Shown here piece after piece: positions 6,746 to 14,853 of a stretch of 45,239 nt of DNA; within the stretch, counting starts at the first letter, position 1; every line of letters begins with the position of its first letter. A program made the position numbers and the translations under genes. Origin of the DNA: an uncultured Clostridia bacterium. Its GTDB lineage: Bacteria; Bacillota; Clostridia; Oscillospirales; Acutalibacteraceae. The DNA is taken from the NCBI GenBank assembly GCA_930990065.1, contig CAKNOA010000016.1:1-45239 (forward strand). The letters are read 5' to 3'. Below the pieces are notes generated by a model, which saw only the letters and a program-made list of their open reading frames with translations, ran no database searches and was not told where the DNA came from.

Positions 6746-8120
6746 AAAAAATCCCTTGGGCACCCAGCCCATTTCGAAACTGCTGCTAAAATTTGCGGTG
6801 CCCAGCATCACCGCCACCCTGGTCGGGTCCCTGTATAACATTGTGGACCAGATTTTTATCGGCCAGGGGATCGGGTATCTGGGCAATGCCGCCACCAACG
6901 TCAGCTACCCGTTTTCCACCATCTGCCTGGCCATCGCCCTCTTGCTGGGCATTGGCAGCGCTTCACGGTTTTCGCTGTGCCTGGGGCAAGGGGACAAAGA
7001 GCGCGCCGCCCGTATTGCCGGGAACGGCGTGGTGCTGATGGTACTGTTCGGGGTGGTCTACCTCATGTTAGGCGAACTGTTCCTCACGCCGCTATTACAG
7101 CTGTTCGGCAGCACGCCGGACGTGCTGCCCTATGCCCAGACGTACGCCGGGGTGACCCTGCTGGGCATGCCGTTCCTCATTGTCACCAACGGCATCAGCG
7201 CGCTGATCCGCGCCGACGGCCGTCCCACCTATTCCATGGTGTGCATGGTCGCGGGGGCTGTGATCAACACCATTTTGGACCCGATTTTTATTTTCACGTT
7301 CGGGTGGGGCATCTTTGGCGCGGCGCTGGCCACCATTGTGGGGCAGATCCTGTCGTGCATCATGGCAGTTTCCTATTTACCCCGGTTCCGCACCATCCGG
7401 CTGACCCCCGGGTGTTTCCGCGGGGCGCTGAAAGGGTGTCTGCCCACGTTATTCGCCGGTTCCAGCAACAGCTTAAATCAGGTGGCCATCACGGTGGTAC
7501 AGATTGTGCTGAATAATTCCCTGACATATTACGGCGCGTCGTCGGTGTACGGGTCCGACATCCCGCTGGCGGCCTGCGGCATTGTGATGAAGACCAACGC
7601 CATCCTGATTTCCATTATCGTGGGCATTTCCCAGGGGGCGCAGCCCATTATCGGGTTTAACTATGGCGCCGGGCAGTACACCCGGGTGAAAAAGACGCTG
7701 AAACTGGCCATCGGATGGAACCTGGTCGTATCGGCCATTGGGTTTTGTATGTTCCAGTTCTGCCCCGCTTTCCTTTTGTCGCTGTTTGGCAGCGGGGACG
7801 AGCTGTATATGGAATTTGCCGTTTTGTTCATGCGCACGTTCCTATTCATGGCGCTGTTAAACGGCGTACAGCTGCTCTCTTCCAACTTCTTCACCGCCAT
7901 CGGCCAGGCCCCCAAAGGGCTTTTCCTCGCGATGACGCGGCAGATCTTCTTCCTCATCCCGCTTTTGCTTCTCTTGCCGCTGTGGCTGGGGGTATTCGGC
8001 GTGCTGCTGTCGGGGCCCTGTGCCGACTTTATCGCGTTTGTGGTGTCAGTCATCATGATATATAAACAGTTTGCCCGCATGCCCGCCGGCCGGCAACCGG
8101 ATGAGGAAAAAACCGCATAA
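6738..8120 (+). CDS. MATE family efflux transporter
   Basis: A 460-residue multidrug/toxin exporter of the MATE family with 12 predicted membrane helices in two MatE halves (about residues 15-180 and 240-400). Typical segments are SLYNIVDQIFIGQGIGYLG near the N-terminus and ISQGAQPIIGFNYGAGQY in the second half. The ATG at 6738 is chosen because GGAGG (6724-6728) is 9 bases upstream. The ATG at 6729 touches that site and cannot use it. The gene overlaps the upstream MarR gene, which points to substrate-induced expression. Cargo unknown. Confidence 0.93.
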   Translation: MCEKNPLGTQPISKLLLKFAVPSITATLVGSLYNIVDQIFIGQGIGYLGNAATNVSYPFSTICLAIALLLGIGSASRFSLCLGQGDKERAARIAGNGVVLMVLFGVVYLMLGELFLTPLLQLFGSTPDVLPYAQTYAGVTLLGMPFLIVTNGISALIRADGRPTYSMVCMVAGAVINTILDPIFIFTFGWGIFGAALATIVGQILSCIMAVSYLPRFRTIRLTPGCFRGALKGCLPTLFAGSSNSLNQVAITVVQIVLNNSLTYYGASSVYGSDIPLAACGIVMKTNAILISIIVGISQGAQPIIGFNYGAGQYTRVKKTLKLAIGWNLVVSAIGFCMFQFCPAFLLSLFGSGDELYMEFAVLFMRTFLFMALLNGVQLLSSNFFTAIGQAPKGLFLAMTRQIFFLIPLLLLLPLWLGVFGVLLSGPCADFIAFVVSVIMIYKQFARMPAGRQPDEEKTA

Positions 8121-8121
8121 T

Positions 8122-8155
8122 AAAAAACGCTCCTTTTTATAAGGAGCGTTTTTTC
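8122..8155. terminator. Bidirectional terminator
   Basis: Ten-bp stem AACGCTCCTT with AAGGAGCGTT, flanked by A6 and T6 runs, between the convergent MATE and YeiH genes. Confidence 0.88.
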
Positions 8156-8161
8156 TATCTA

Positions 8162-9208
8162 TTACAGCAGGCCCAGCAGGTGCTGCATCAACAGGCTGAC
8201 GCCGGTGATGCCCACCCAGCAGCAGAAGCCCAGCAAAATGGGTTTGCCGCCGGTTTTGACGAGCCTGACCACATCGGTGTGCAGCCCGATGGCCGCCATG
8301 GCCAGGATAATGAAGAATTTCGACAGTTCCTTAAACGGGGTGAACCAATCGGCGGGGATCCCGGAAGCCGTGCCCACCGTGGTGATCACCGACGCGAGCA
8401 CAAAGAACAGGATGAAGAATGGGAACACCCGGCGCAGCGAAAACGTGCCGGTAGTATCCGACCCGCCCTTTTTGGCCTGCCAGGTGCGGAAAAACGCCAG
8501 GCACAGGGTGATGGGGATAATGGCCAGGGTCCGGGTGAGCTTGACAATGGTGGCATAGGCCAGCACCGAACCGCCGGTAGCGTGCAGGCTGTCCCAGGTG
8601 GAAGCCGCCGCGGTGACCGACGACGTGTCGTTAATGGCGGTACCGGCAAACAGCCCGAACCCTTCATTGGTCAGGCCCATCATGCCGCCCAACGTGGGGA
8701 ACAGCAGCGCCGCTACCACGTTAAACAGGAAAATCACCGAAATCGACTGGGCGATTTCCTCTTCTTCGGCCCCAATCACCGGGGCGGTGGCGGCAATGGC
8801 CGACCCGCCGCAGATGGACGACCCCACGCCCACCAGCGTGGCGCTGTTTTTGGGGATTTTTAGGAGCCGGTACAGCACAAACGCGATGATCAGCGACGTG
8901 GCAATGGTGGAAGCGATAATCGGCAGGGAGGTTACACCCACCTGGGCGATTTGCGACAGGTTCAGCCCAAAGCCCAGCAGCACCACGGCGTACTGCAGGA
9001 TTTTTTTCGACGTAAACGTGATGCCCGGCTGCAGCGAAGGGCACGGGCCTGCTTTGCGGTTGAGCACCATGCCCACCAAAATGCCCAGCAAAATGGCGAA
9101 CACCGGCCCGCCGATTACGGGAAATGCCTGCCCGAGGAACCAGGCGGGAACGGCCAGGACCAGGCACAAAAGCAGCCCCGGCCCGATTTTACGGAAAAAT
9201 GACAGCAT
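8162..9208 (-). CDS. YeiH family putative sulfate exporter
   Basis: A 348-residue membrane protein of the YeiH/Cons_hypoth698 family with about 10 helices. The motifs [20 protein letters not shown] and [14 protein letters not shown] are typical. The family is named putative sulfate export transporter, but the evidence for a substrate is thin. The ATG at 9208 is chosen because GAGGGG lies 9 bases upstream. A longer reading from 9271 has no such site. The divergent LysR gene 129 bp away matches the common yeiH-yeiE arrangement, where the regulator controls the transporter. Confidence 0.85.
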   Translation of the reverse strand: MLSFFRKIGPGLLLCLVLAVPAWFLGQAFPVIGGPVFAILLGILVGMVLNRKAGPCPSLQPGITFTSKKILQYAVVLLGFGLNLSQIAQVGVTSLPIIASTIATSLIIAFVLYRLLKIPKNSATLVGVGSSICGGSAIAATAPVIGAEEEEIAQSISVIFLFNVVAALLFPTLGGMMGLTNEGFGLFAGTAINDTSSVTAAASTWDSLHATGGSVLAYATIVKLTRTLAIIPITLCLAFFRTWQAKKGGSDTTGTFSLRRVFPFFILFFVLASVITTVGTASGIPADWFTPFKELSKFFIILAMAAIGLHTDVVRLVKTGGKPILLGFCCWVGITGVSLLMQHLLGLL

Positions 9209-9337
9209 AGAAAATCGCCCCTCTTCTTCTTGTTTCGACATCCTTTTTTTGTGGCTCCTTGATTCTACCACAACTGAATGATAAAATAAAATGAAGGTTT
9301 TTTATACTTCCATAATTTTCCGTTATAGGTGATTGCC

Positions 9338-10201
9338 ATGTTAGACCCGCGCCTGCACACGTTCCTCATACTGTGCGAAACCATGAACTACACCCGGGCC
9401 GCCGAGCGGCTGTGCCTGACCCAGCCCGCCGTGACCCATCACATCCACTTTTTGGAACAGCACTACCACGTACGTCTGTTTTCCTACCAGGGCAAAACCC
9501 TGCGCCTGACCGAACAGGGGGTAAAACTACGGGATCTGGTGCGCCCGCTGTGGGTCAACAGCGAAAAAATCGAAGAGATCATGGCCACCCCCTCCCCGGT
9601 GTTTTTGCGCATCGGGGCCACCCGCACCATTGGGGAATACCGCATGGCGCCGCTGTGCAGCCGGTTTTTACGCGCCCACCCGGGGGCTTCGTTTTCCCTG
9701 ACGGTGGATAACACCCAGGCGCTATTGCGGCTATTAGAAGCAGGCAAACTGGATTTTGCCCTGGTGGAGGGGTTCTTCGACCAGGATAAGTACGAATCCC
9801 GATTGCTCAAGCAGGAATCGTTTTTTGGCATCTGTGCGCCCCACCACCCGCTTGCCGGGCAAAAAGTGGCGCTGCCGGCTGTGTTGCAGGAGCGGCTGTT
9901 CGTGCGGGAAGCGGGTTCCGGCACCCGGGCCGTACTGGAACAAGCCCTGCGGCAGCAAAACCGCACGGTACGGCATTTTGCCTCCCTGGCGGAGGTCAGC
10001 GACTTTTCTACCATCAAAGCGCTGGTCATGGAAGGGCTGGGGATTTCGTTTGTGTATGCCCCGGTGGCCGAACGGGAACTGCAAAACCAGGCACTGGCCC
10101 GCTTCGATCTGGATACCGGGCCCTTGTGGGGACCTTTTTCGTTCGTGTGTTTGAAACATAACCTGTTCGCCTCTTCTTTTGCAGAATGGATGGCGGAATA
10201 A
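9338..10201 (+). CDS. LysR family transcriptional regulator (YeiE-like)
   Basis: A 287-residue LysR regulator. The N-terminal winged helix (about 1-60) contains NYTRAAERLCLTQPAVTHHI. The rest is a substrate-binding domain with the usual effector-pocket segments, such as FVREAGSGTRAVLE. It is divergent from the YeiH-type transporter, so it probably activates or represses that gene. The ATG at 9338 has AGGTG 5 bases upstream; a GTG at 9329 is the alternative. The ligand is unknown; in the YeiE group sulfur compounds are suspected. Confidence 0.9.
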   Translation: MLDPRLHTFLILCETMNYTRAAERLCLTQPAVTHHIHFLEQHYHVRLFSYQGKTLRLTEQGVKLRDLVRPLWVNSEKIEEIMATPSPVFLRIGATRTIGEYRMAPLCSRFLRAHPGASFSLTVDNTQALLRLLEAGKLDFALVEGFFDQDKYESRLLKQESFFGICAPHHPLAGQKVALPAVLQERLFVREAGSGTRAVLEQALRQQNRTVRHFASLAEVSDFSTIKALVMEGLGISFVYAPVAERELQNQALARFDLDTGPLWGPFSFVCLKHNLFASSFAEWMAE

Positions 10202-10204
10202 CGG

Positions 10205-10292
10205 TTGACGAGAAGGAATTTTTCAATATAAAGTAAAAATTAGTTCTCGAAAAAATATCCGTTCTAAAAAATTCCTATAAATTTTGTATACT
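10205..10292 (+). promoter_or_regulatory. AT-rich promoter region of the surface protein gene
   Basis: Two candidate promoters lie here: TTGACG (10205-10210) with TATAAA (10227-10232) at 16 bp, and a TATACT -10 (10287-10292) without a good -35. A 10-bp inverted repeat, AGGAATTTTT (10214-10223) and AAAAATTCCT (10267-10276), brackets the interval. The region is much richer in AT than its surroundings. Confidence 0.45.
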
Positions 10293-10382
10293 ATATATCT
10301 TGCAATTCCTCTTTCCTTTGTGGTAAGGTGCTGTTGGGTTTGTACGTCGTGTTAGACGGCTTTTTTATTGGCCGGGATCTGA

Positions 10383-10419
10383 CAGCGGAACAGGCCGCTG
10401 CCCCGCCAAGCTTGGCGGG
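10383..10419 (+). promoter_or_regulatory. Two leader hairpins before the surface protein gene
   Basis: CAGCGG-N6-CCGCTG (10383-10400) is followed at once by an 18-bp perfect palindrome, CCCGCCAAG-CTTGGCGGG (10402-10419). They end about 12 bases before the ribosome binding site, so they lie in the mRNA leader and may affect its stability or translation. No known riboswitch class was recognised. Confidence 0.5.
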
Positions 10420-10445
10420 TATGAGAGAAGAGGAGTGAAAACACC

Positions 10446-13400
10446 ATGAAACACGCAAGAGGAAAGCGCATTCTTGCCGCCTTTTTGTCGGTAGCAATGA
10501 CGGTCTCTATGCTGTCCACGCAGGTTTTCGCGGCTGAAATGCCCGAAAACACGTCGCCGGCGGTTACGCTGGGTGACGGGGACAAGTCCACCCGAAATAT
10601 GCCAACGAGAACGGTCACCGACGCCGATGTATCGAAGATGGAAATCCGCTTCTATGGCACCGGCACCGAAGTGCTCAACCCCAACGATGAGCCCTATTCC
10701 GTAGGTGGTACCTCCGGCAAAGTGGGCGCCGATAATGTGGCCTACGAAATCGGCGACATCTACGGCAACGACGTAGACGGTTACTTTATCGATATCGATT
10801 TCCACTTTGCCCATGGCGATAAGATGGAAGCCAACGGCTCGGCTGCTTTCAACCGTCATCCCGTTCTGAAGAACTATCCCGAATGGCAGGGCAACTGGGT
10901 CTATGACTTTGAAAACTGCGAAGCGGATCAGACCCTGACCCTCTCCTATAACCCGAAATCCCGCAAATGGGTTGTGCCCGGTTCGACCAATATGACCGCT
11001 GCCGTGGCCAACGTGATCCAGGTTTATATGAACCTGTCTTACACTGTGACCTACACCGACGGTGTGGACGGAGAAGAAGTGTTTGCGGACCAGACCTACA
11101 CCGCCCTGAAGGGCAGCGAAACGCCTGCTTTCTCCGGTACGCCCACGCGTGAAAACTGGGTATTCACCGGCTGGAGCCCCGCAGTGAGCGACACCGTCAC
11201 CGGTGACGTGACCTATGTGGCCCAGTGGGAAAAGGGCACGTCCAAAAAGCCCCGCAAGGGCGTCACGGCTACCGATGTATCGAAGATGGAAATCCGCTTC
11301 TATGGCACCGGCACCGAAGTGCTCAACCCCAACGATGAGCCCTATTCCGTAGGTGGTACCTCCGGCAAAGTGGGCGCCGATAATGTGGCCTACGAAATCG
11401 GCGACATCTACGGCAACGACGTAGACGGTTACTTTATCGATATCGATTTCCACTTTGCCCATGGCGATAAGATGGAAGCCAACGGCTCGGCTGCTTTCAA
11501 CCGTCATCCCGTTCTGAAGAACTATCCCGAATGGCAGGGCAACTGGGTCTATGACTTTGAAAACTGCGAAGCGGATCAGACCCTGACCCTCTCCTATAAC
11601 CCGAAATCCCGCAAATGGGTTGTGCCCGGTTCGACCAATATGACCGCTGCCGTGGCCAACGTGATCCAGGTTTATATGAACCTGTCTTACACTGTGACCT
11701 ACACCGACGGTGTGGACGGAGAAGAAGTGTTTGCGGACCAGACCTACACCGCCCTGAAGGGCAGCGAAACGCCTGCTTTCTCCGGTACGCCCACGCGTGA
11801 AAACTGGGTATTCACCGGCTGGAGCCCCGCAGTGAGCGACACCGTCACCGGTGACGTGACCTATGTGGCCCAGTGGGAAAAGGGCACGTCCAAAAAGCCC
11901 CGCAAGGGCGTCACGGCTACCGATGTATCGAAGATGGAAATCCGCTTCTATGGCACCGGCACCGAAGTGCTCAACCCCAACGATGAGCCCTATTCCGTAG
12001 GTGGTACCTCCGGCAAAGTGGGCGCCGATAATGTGGCCTACGAAATCGGCGACATCTACGGCAACGACGTAGACGGTTACTTTATCGATATCGATTTCCA
12101 CTTTGCCCATGGCGATAAGATGGAAGCCAACGGCTCGGCTGCTTTCAACCGTCATCCCGTTCTGAAGAACTATCCCGAATGGCAGGGCAACTGGGTCTAT
12201 GACTTTGAAAACTGCGAAGCGGATCAGACCCTGACCCTCTCCTATAACCCGAAATCCCGCAAATGGGTTGTGCCCGGTTCGACCAATATGACCGCTGCCG
12301 TGGCCAACGTGATCCAGGTTTATATGAACCTGTCTTACACTGTGACCTACACCGACGGTGTGGACGGAGAAGAAGTGTTTGCGGACCAGACCTACACCGC
12401 CCTGAAGGGCAGCGAAACGCCTGCTTTCTCCGGTACGCCCACGCGTGAAAACTGGGTATTCACCGGCTGGAGCCCCGCAGTGAGCGACACCGTCACCGGT
12501 GACGTGACCTATGTGGCCCAGTGGGAAAAGGGCACGTCCAAAAAGCCCCGCAAGGGCGTCACGGCTACCGATGTATCGAAGATGGAAATCCGCTTCTATG
12601 GCACCGGCACCGAAGTGCTCAACCCCAACGATGAGCCCTATTCCGTAGGTGGTACCTCCGGCAAAGTGGGCGCCGATAATGTGGCCTACGAAATCGGCGA
12701 CATCTACGGCAACGACGTAGACGGTTACTTTATCGATATTACCTTCCACTTCGCTCATGGCGATAAGATGGAAGCAAACGGCCGCGATGCTTTCAACCGT
12801 CATCCCGTTCTGAAGAACTATCCGGAATGGCAGGGCAACTGGGTCTATGACTTTGACAATTGCAGCGCGGATCAGACCCTGACCCTCTCCTATAACCCGA
12901 ATTCCCGCAAATGGGTTGTGCCCGGTTCGACCAATATGACCGCTGCCGTGGCCAATGTCATCAAAGTGTACATGAAGATTACGCCCTACACCGTGACCTA
13001 CATCGATGGTGTGGCGGATGAAGAAATCTTTGCGGATGAATCCTACACCGTGGGCGAAGGCAGCCTGACCCCTGCTTTCTCCGGTACGCCCGAACGCGAA
13101 GGCTACACCTTTGTTGGATGGGACAAGACGGTGGCTGATGTGGTCACTGAAAATGTCACGTATACCGCCGTTTGGACGGCCAACACCTACACCCTGACCC
13201 TGGACGCCGGGGAAGGCACCGTGGATCCCGCTACCGCAACGGTCACGTATGACGCAGCTGTGGGTGAACTGCCTGTTCCCACCCGCGATGGTTATGAATT
13301 CGCCGGCTGGACCGATGAAAACGGCACCATTGTTACGGCGGATACCGTATACACGGTAGCGGGCGACAGCACGCTGACCGCTCAGTGGGAAAAACTGCCG

Positions 13401-13700
13401 GATACCACCGATCCGGAAAACCCGGGCGACACCCAGAACCCCGGCGATGACACGCAGAAGCCTGGCGACGGCACCCAGAAGCCCGGTGACGGCACCCAGA
13501 CGCCTGGTGGCAACACCCAGAAGCCCGGCGATACGGAAAATGTGGGCGACAACGATGTGCCTCAGGCCGGCGCCGATGATACTACAAGCAACACGCCTCA
13601 GACGGGCGACGAAAGTTCCCTGGCGCTGCTTCTGACCATGCTGCTGGCTTCCGCTGCCGGCTTTGGTGTGATGGGCCTGCGCCGCCGCGAAGAAAAGTAA
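10446..13700 (+). CDS. Repetitive cell-surface protein with InlB-type repeats and sortase signal
   Basis: A 1084-residue exported protein. Residues 1-30 form a signal peptide (basic start, hydrophobic core, VFAAE cleavage region). Residues about 60-707 are three copies of a 216-residue unit identical in DNA as well, and a fourth diverging copy follows to about 920. Each unit has about 130 residues of an unrecognised domain and then an InlB B-type (Listeria-Bacteroides) repeat with FTGWSPAVSD and TYVAQWEK. One more such repeat follows, then a Pro-Gly-Thr-rich linker of NPGD/QKPGD type, and a wall-sorting signal: TPQTGD (1050-1055), a hydrophobic stretch and an RRREEK tail. It is probably linked to peptidoglycan by sortase. 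The ligand is unknown; adhesion is the natural guess. The ribosome binding site GAGAAGAGGAG precedes the ATG. Confidence 0.88.
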   Translation: MKHARGKRILAAFLSVAMTVSMLSTQVFAAEMPENTSPAVTLGDGDKSTRNMPTRTVTDADVSKMEIRFYGTGTEVLNPNDEPYSVGGTSGKVGADNVAYEIGDIYGNDVDGYFIDIDFHFAHGDKMEANGSAAFNRHPVLKNYPEWQGNWVYDFENCEADQTLTLSYNPKSRKWVVPGSTNMTAAVANVIQVYMNLSYTVTYTDGVDGEEVFADQTYTALKGSETPAFSGTPTRENWVFTGWSPAVSDTVTGDVTYVAQWEKGTSKKPRKGVTATDVSKMEIRFYGTGTEVLNPNDEPYSVGGTSGKVGADNVAYEIGDIYGNDVDGYFIDIDFHFAHGDKMEANGSAAFNRHPVLKNYPEWQGNWVYDFENCEADQTLTLSYNPKSRKWVVPGSTNMTAAVANVIQVYMNLSYTVTYTDGVDGEEVFADQTYTALKGSETPAFSGTPTRENWVFTGWSPAVSDTVTGDVTYVAQWEKGTSKKPRKGVTATDVSKMEIRFYGTGTEVLNPNDEPYSVGGTSGKVGADNVAYEIGDIYGNDVDGYFIDIDFHFAHGDKMEANGSAAFNRHPVLKNYPEWQGNWVYDFENCEADQTLTLSYNPKSRKWVVPGSTNMTAAVANVIQVYMNLSYTVTYTDGVDGEEVFADQTYTALKGSETPAFSGTPTRENWVFTGWSPAVSDTVTGDVTYVAQWEKGTSKKPRKGVTATDVSKMEIRFYGTGTEVLNPNDEPYSVGGTSGKVGADNVAYEIGDIYGNDVDGYFIDITFHFAHGDKMEANGRDAFNRHPVLKNYPEWQGNWVYDFDNCSADQTLTLSYNPNSRKWVVPGSTNMTAAVANVIKVYMKITPYTVTYIDGVADEEIFADESYTVGEGSLTPAFSGTPEREGYTFVGWDKTVADVVTENVTYTAVWTANTYTLTLDAGEGTVDPATATVTYDAAVGELPVPTRDGYEFAGWTDENGTIVTADTVYTVAGDSTLTAQWEKLPDTTDPENPGDTQNPGDDTQKPGDGTQKPGDGTQTPGGNTQKPGDTENVGDNDVPQAGADDTTSNTPQTGDESSLALLLTMLLASAAGFGVMGLRRREEK
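10624..12739 (+). repeat. 648-bp tandem repeats, identical copies
   Basis: Copies lie at 10624-11271, 11272-11919 and 11920-12567. The fourth copy starts at 12568 and is identical for 172 bp, to 12739, then diverges while keeping clear similarity. The period is exactly 648 bp (216 codons), so gain or loss of a unit keeps the frame. Identity at silent positions implies recent duplication or gene conversion. Confidence 0.95.
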
Positions 13701-13742
13701 TTGTCCCGGCAAAGCTTGCCCCTGATAAAATCGCATAAAAAA

Positions 13743-13775
13743 GGCCGGACGGTTATCCTACCGTCCGGTTTTTTT
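13743..13775 (+). terminator. Terminator of the surface protein gene
   Basis: Nine-bp stem CCGGACGGT with ACCGTCCGG (13745-13768), followed by T7. Confidence 0.88.
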
Positions 13776-13869
13776 GTTGCCCGCCCCTTTCTGCTGCCAT
13801 CCTTGCCGGGGCCGGGAACGTGTGATAAACTATAGATACATACCGAAAAGCAAGGGAGGTCAGGCACCT

Positions 13870-14241
13870 ATGAACCGGCAAGACGCCGTCTTATCCATGC
13901 CGTTTGCAAAGCTTTATGCGCTGCTGGTACAAAAAGCCATAAAAAAGGGGCGCACCCGCGCAGAAGTCGGTACCGTGACCGGCTGGCTGACGGGTTACAC
14001 CCCCGAGGAACTGAAAAACGCCGAAGAATCCGGCCTTTCCTATGGTGACTTCTTCCGGCAGGCCCCCTGCCTGAATCCCCGCCGGGCGGAAATCCGTGGT
14101 GCGATCTGTGGGGAACGGGTCGAAACCATCGCCGACCCCTTATGGCATGCCGTACGGTGCCTGGATAAGCTCATCGACGGCCTGGCCAAAGGGAAACCGC
14201 TTACAAAACTGCTGCCCGGTTTTTCCGGACCGGTTATTTGA
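13870..14241 (+). CDS. DUF2200 family protein
   Basis: A 123-residue soluble protein that follows the DUF2200 pattern closely: SMPFAKLYALLVQKAIKKGR near the start, VTGWLTGYTPEEL, FFRQAPCLNP, GAICGERVETI, and IRYLDKL-type and AKGKPL-type ends (here VRCLDKLIDGLAKGKPL). The family function is unknown. GGGAGG lies 10 bases before the ATG at 13870. It converges on the DUF5655 gene, and their 3' ends overlap by 8 bp. Confidence 0.85.
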   Translation: MNRQDAVLSMPFAKLYALLVQKAIKKGRTRAEVGTVTGWLTGYTPEELKNAEESGLSYGDFFRQAPCLNPRRAEIRGAICGERVETIADPLWHAVRCLDKLIDGLAKGKPLTKLLPGFSGPVI

Positions 14242-14638
14242 CCAGCGCGAAGTGGCACGCTTGTAAAAGCCACCCCATGGCTTCTTCATCCAGCTGGTCT
14301 TCCCGGCTGATGATCATATGATGGGTAAAGCGCTGGGGGTAGGGTTCTACCACCATATTCAGCCGTGGGGAGGAAATCGCATAAGGAAGGCCAAAACTAA
14401 GAAGGAAGAACACCGGCGGGCACCCTTTTATCCGCCGCAGGGATACGGAAGCAAACCCATACCGCGCCCGAAATGTGATTTGCGTTTTGTGCACCTGTAC
14501 GGTAAACGGAGGGCACACCTGTTCCATGCACCGGGTGAGTGTTTCATAAAGCGGCCATGCGGCGGGTTGGGAAGCAAAAAAGCCCCGCTCTTCCTGGGTG
14601 ATTCCCCGCGTTATCTCCTGCCTTTTCTCCTGGAACAT
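14234..14638 (-). CDS. DUF5655 family protein
   Basis: A 134-residue soluble protein resembling the DUF5655 domain: VQVHKTQITFRARYGFASV in the middle, VEPYPQRFTHHMIIS later, and an end in which a DEEAMGWLLQACHFA helix closes the fold. Function unknown. The ATG at 14638 has AAAGGAGG upstream; a longer reading to 14692 lacks one. A -10-like TATAAT on the minus strand (14738-14743) may start its transcript. The leader would then contain the hairpin at 14676-14713. Confidence 0.7.
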   Translation of the reverse strand: MFQEKRQEITRGITQEERGFFASQPAAWPLYETLTRCMEQVCPPFTVQVHKTQITFRARYGFASVSLRRIKGCPPVFFLLSFGLPYAISSPRLNMVVEPYPQRFTHHMIISREDQLDEEAMGWLLQACHFALVK

Positions 14639-14675
14639 GGGAAGGCCTCCTTTTGGATAGCGGCTACTGTTTATA

Positions 14676-14718
14676 GCCCCCGGAACGGCCAAAATGGCTG
14701 CCCGGGGGCTTCTTTTAC
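14676..14718 (+). terminator. GC-rich hairpin, terminator on the plus strand
   Basis: AGCCCCCGG pairs with CCCGGGGGCT around an inner stem, followed by TTCTTTT on the plus strand. On the minus strand it has no T run and would be a leader hairpin of the DUF5655 gene. Confidence 0.55.
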
Positions 14719-14797
14719 CGTTTGATACTTCCGGTCATTATAGGTACCATGCCTTCATCCTACCATACCACCCGCCCGTTATCAAGGCGCAAAATAG

Positions 14798-14838
14798 CCA
14801 AAACAGGCCGCCGGACAATGACCGGCGGCCTGTTTTTA
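14798..14838 (-). terminator. Terminator of the TetR-FAD-reductase operon
   Basis: Fourteen-bp perfect stem (14801-14814 with 14822-14835) and 7-base loop, just after the last gene on the minus strand. Confidence 0.85.
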
Positions 14839-14853
14839 TAAGGGCTACTTATT

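Noticed and set aside
3679-10220. The 12-mer CGAGAAGGAATT shared by the feo leader and the start of the surface protein promoter region
   Set aside because: Two copies of a purine-rich 12-mer 6.5 kb apart and in different contexts are not enough for a common site.
10365-13736. An open reading frame of 1,123 codons on the strand opposite the surface protein gene
   Set aside because: It is a by-product of codon bias in the tandem repeats. Its protein has no signal, domain or ribosome binding site, and the plus-strand frame is clearly the real one.
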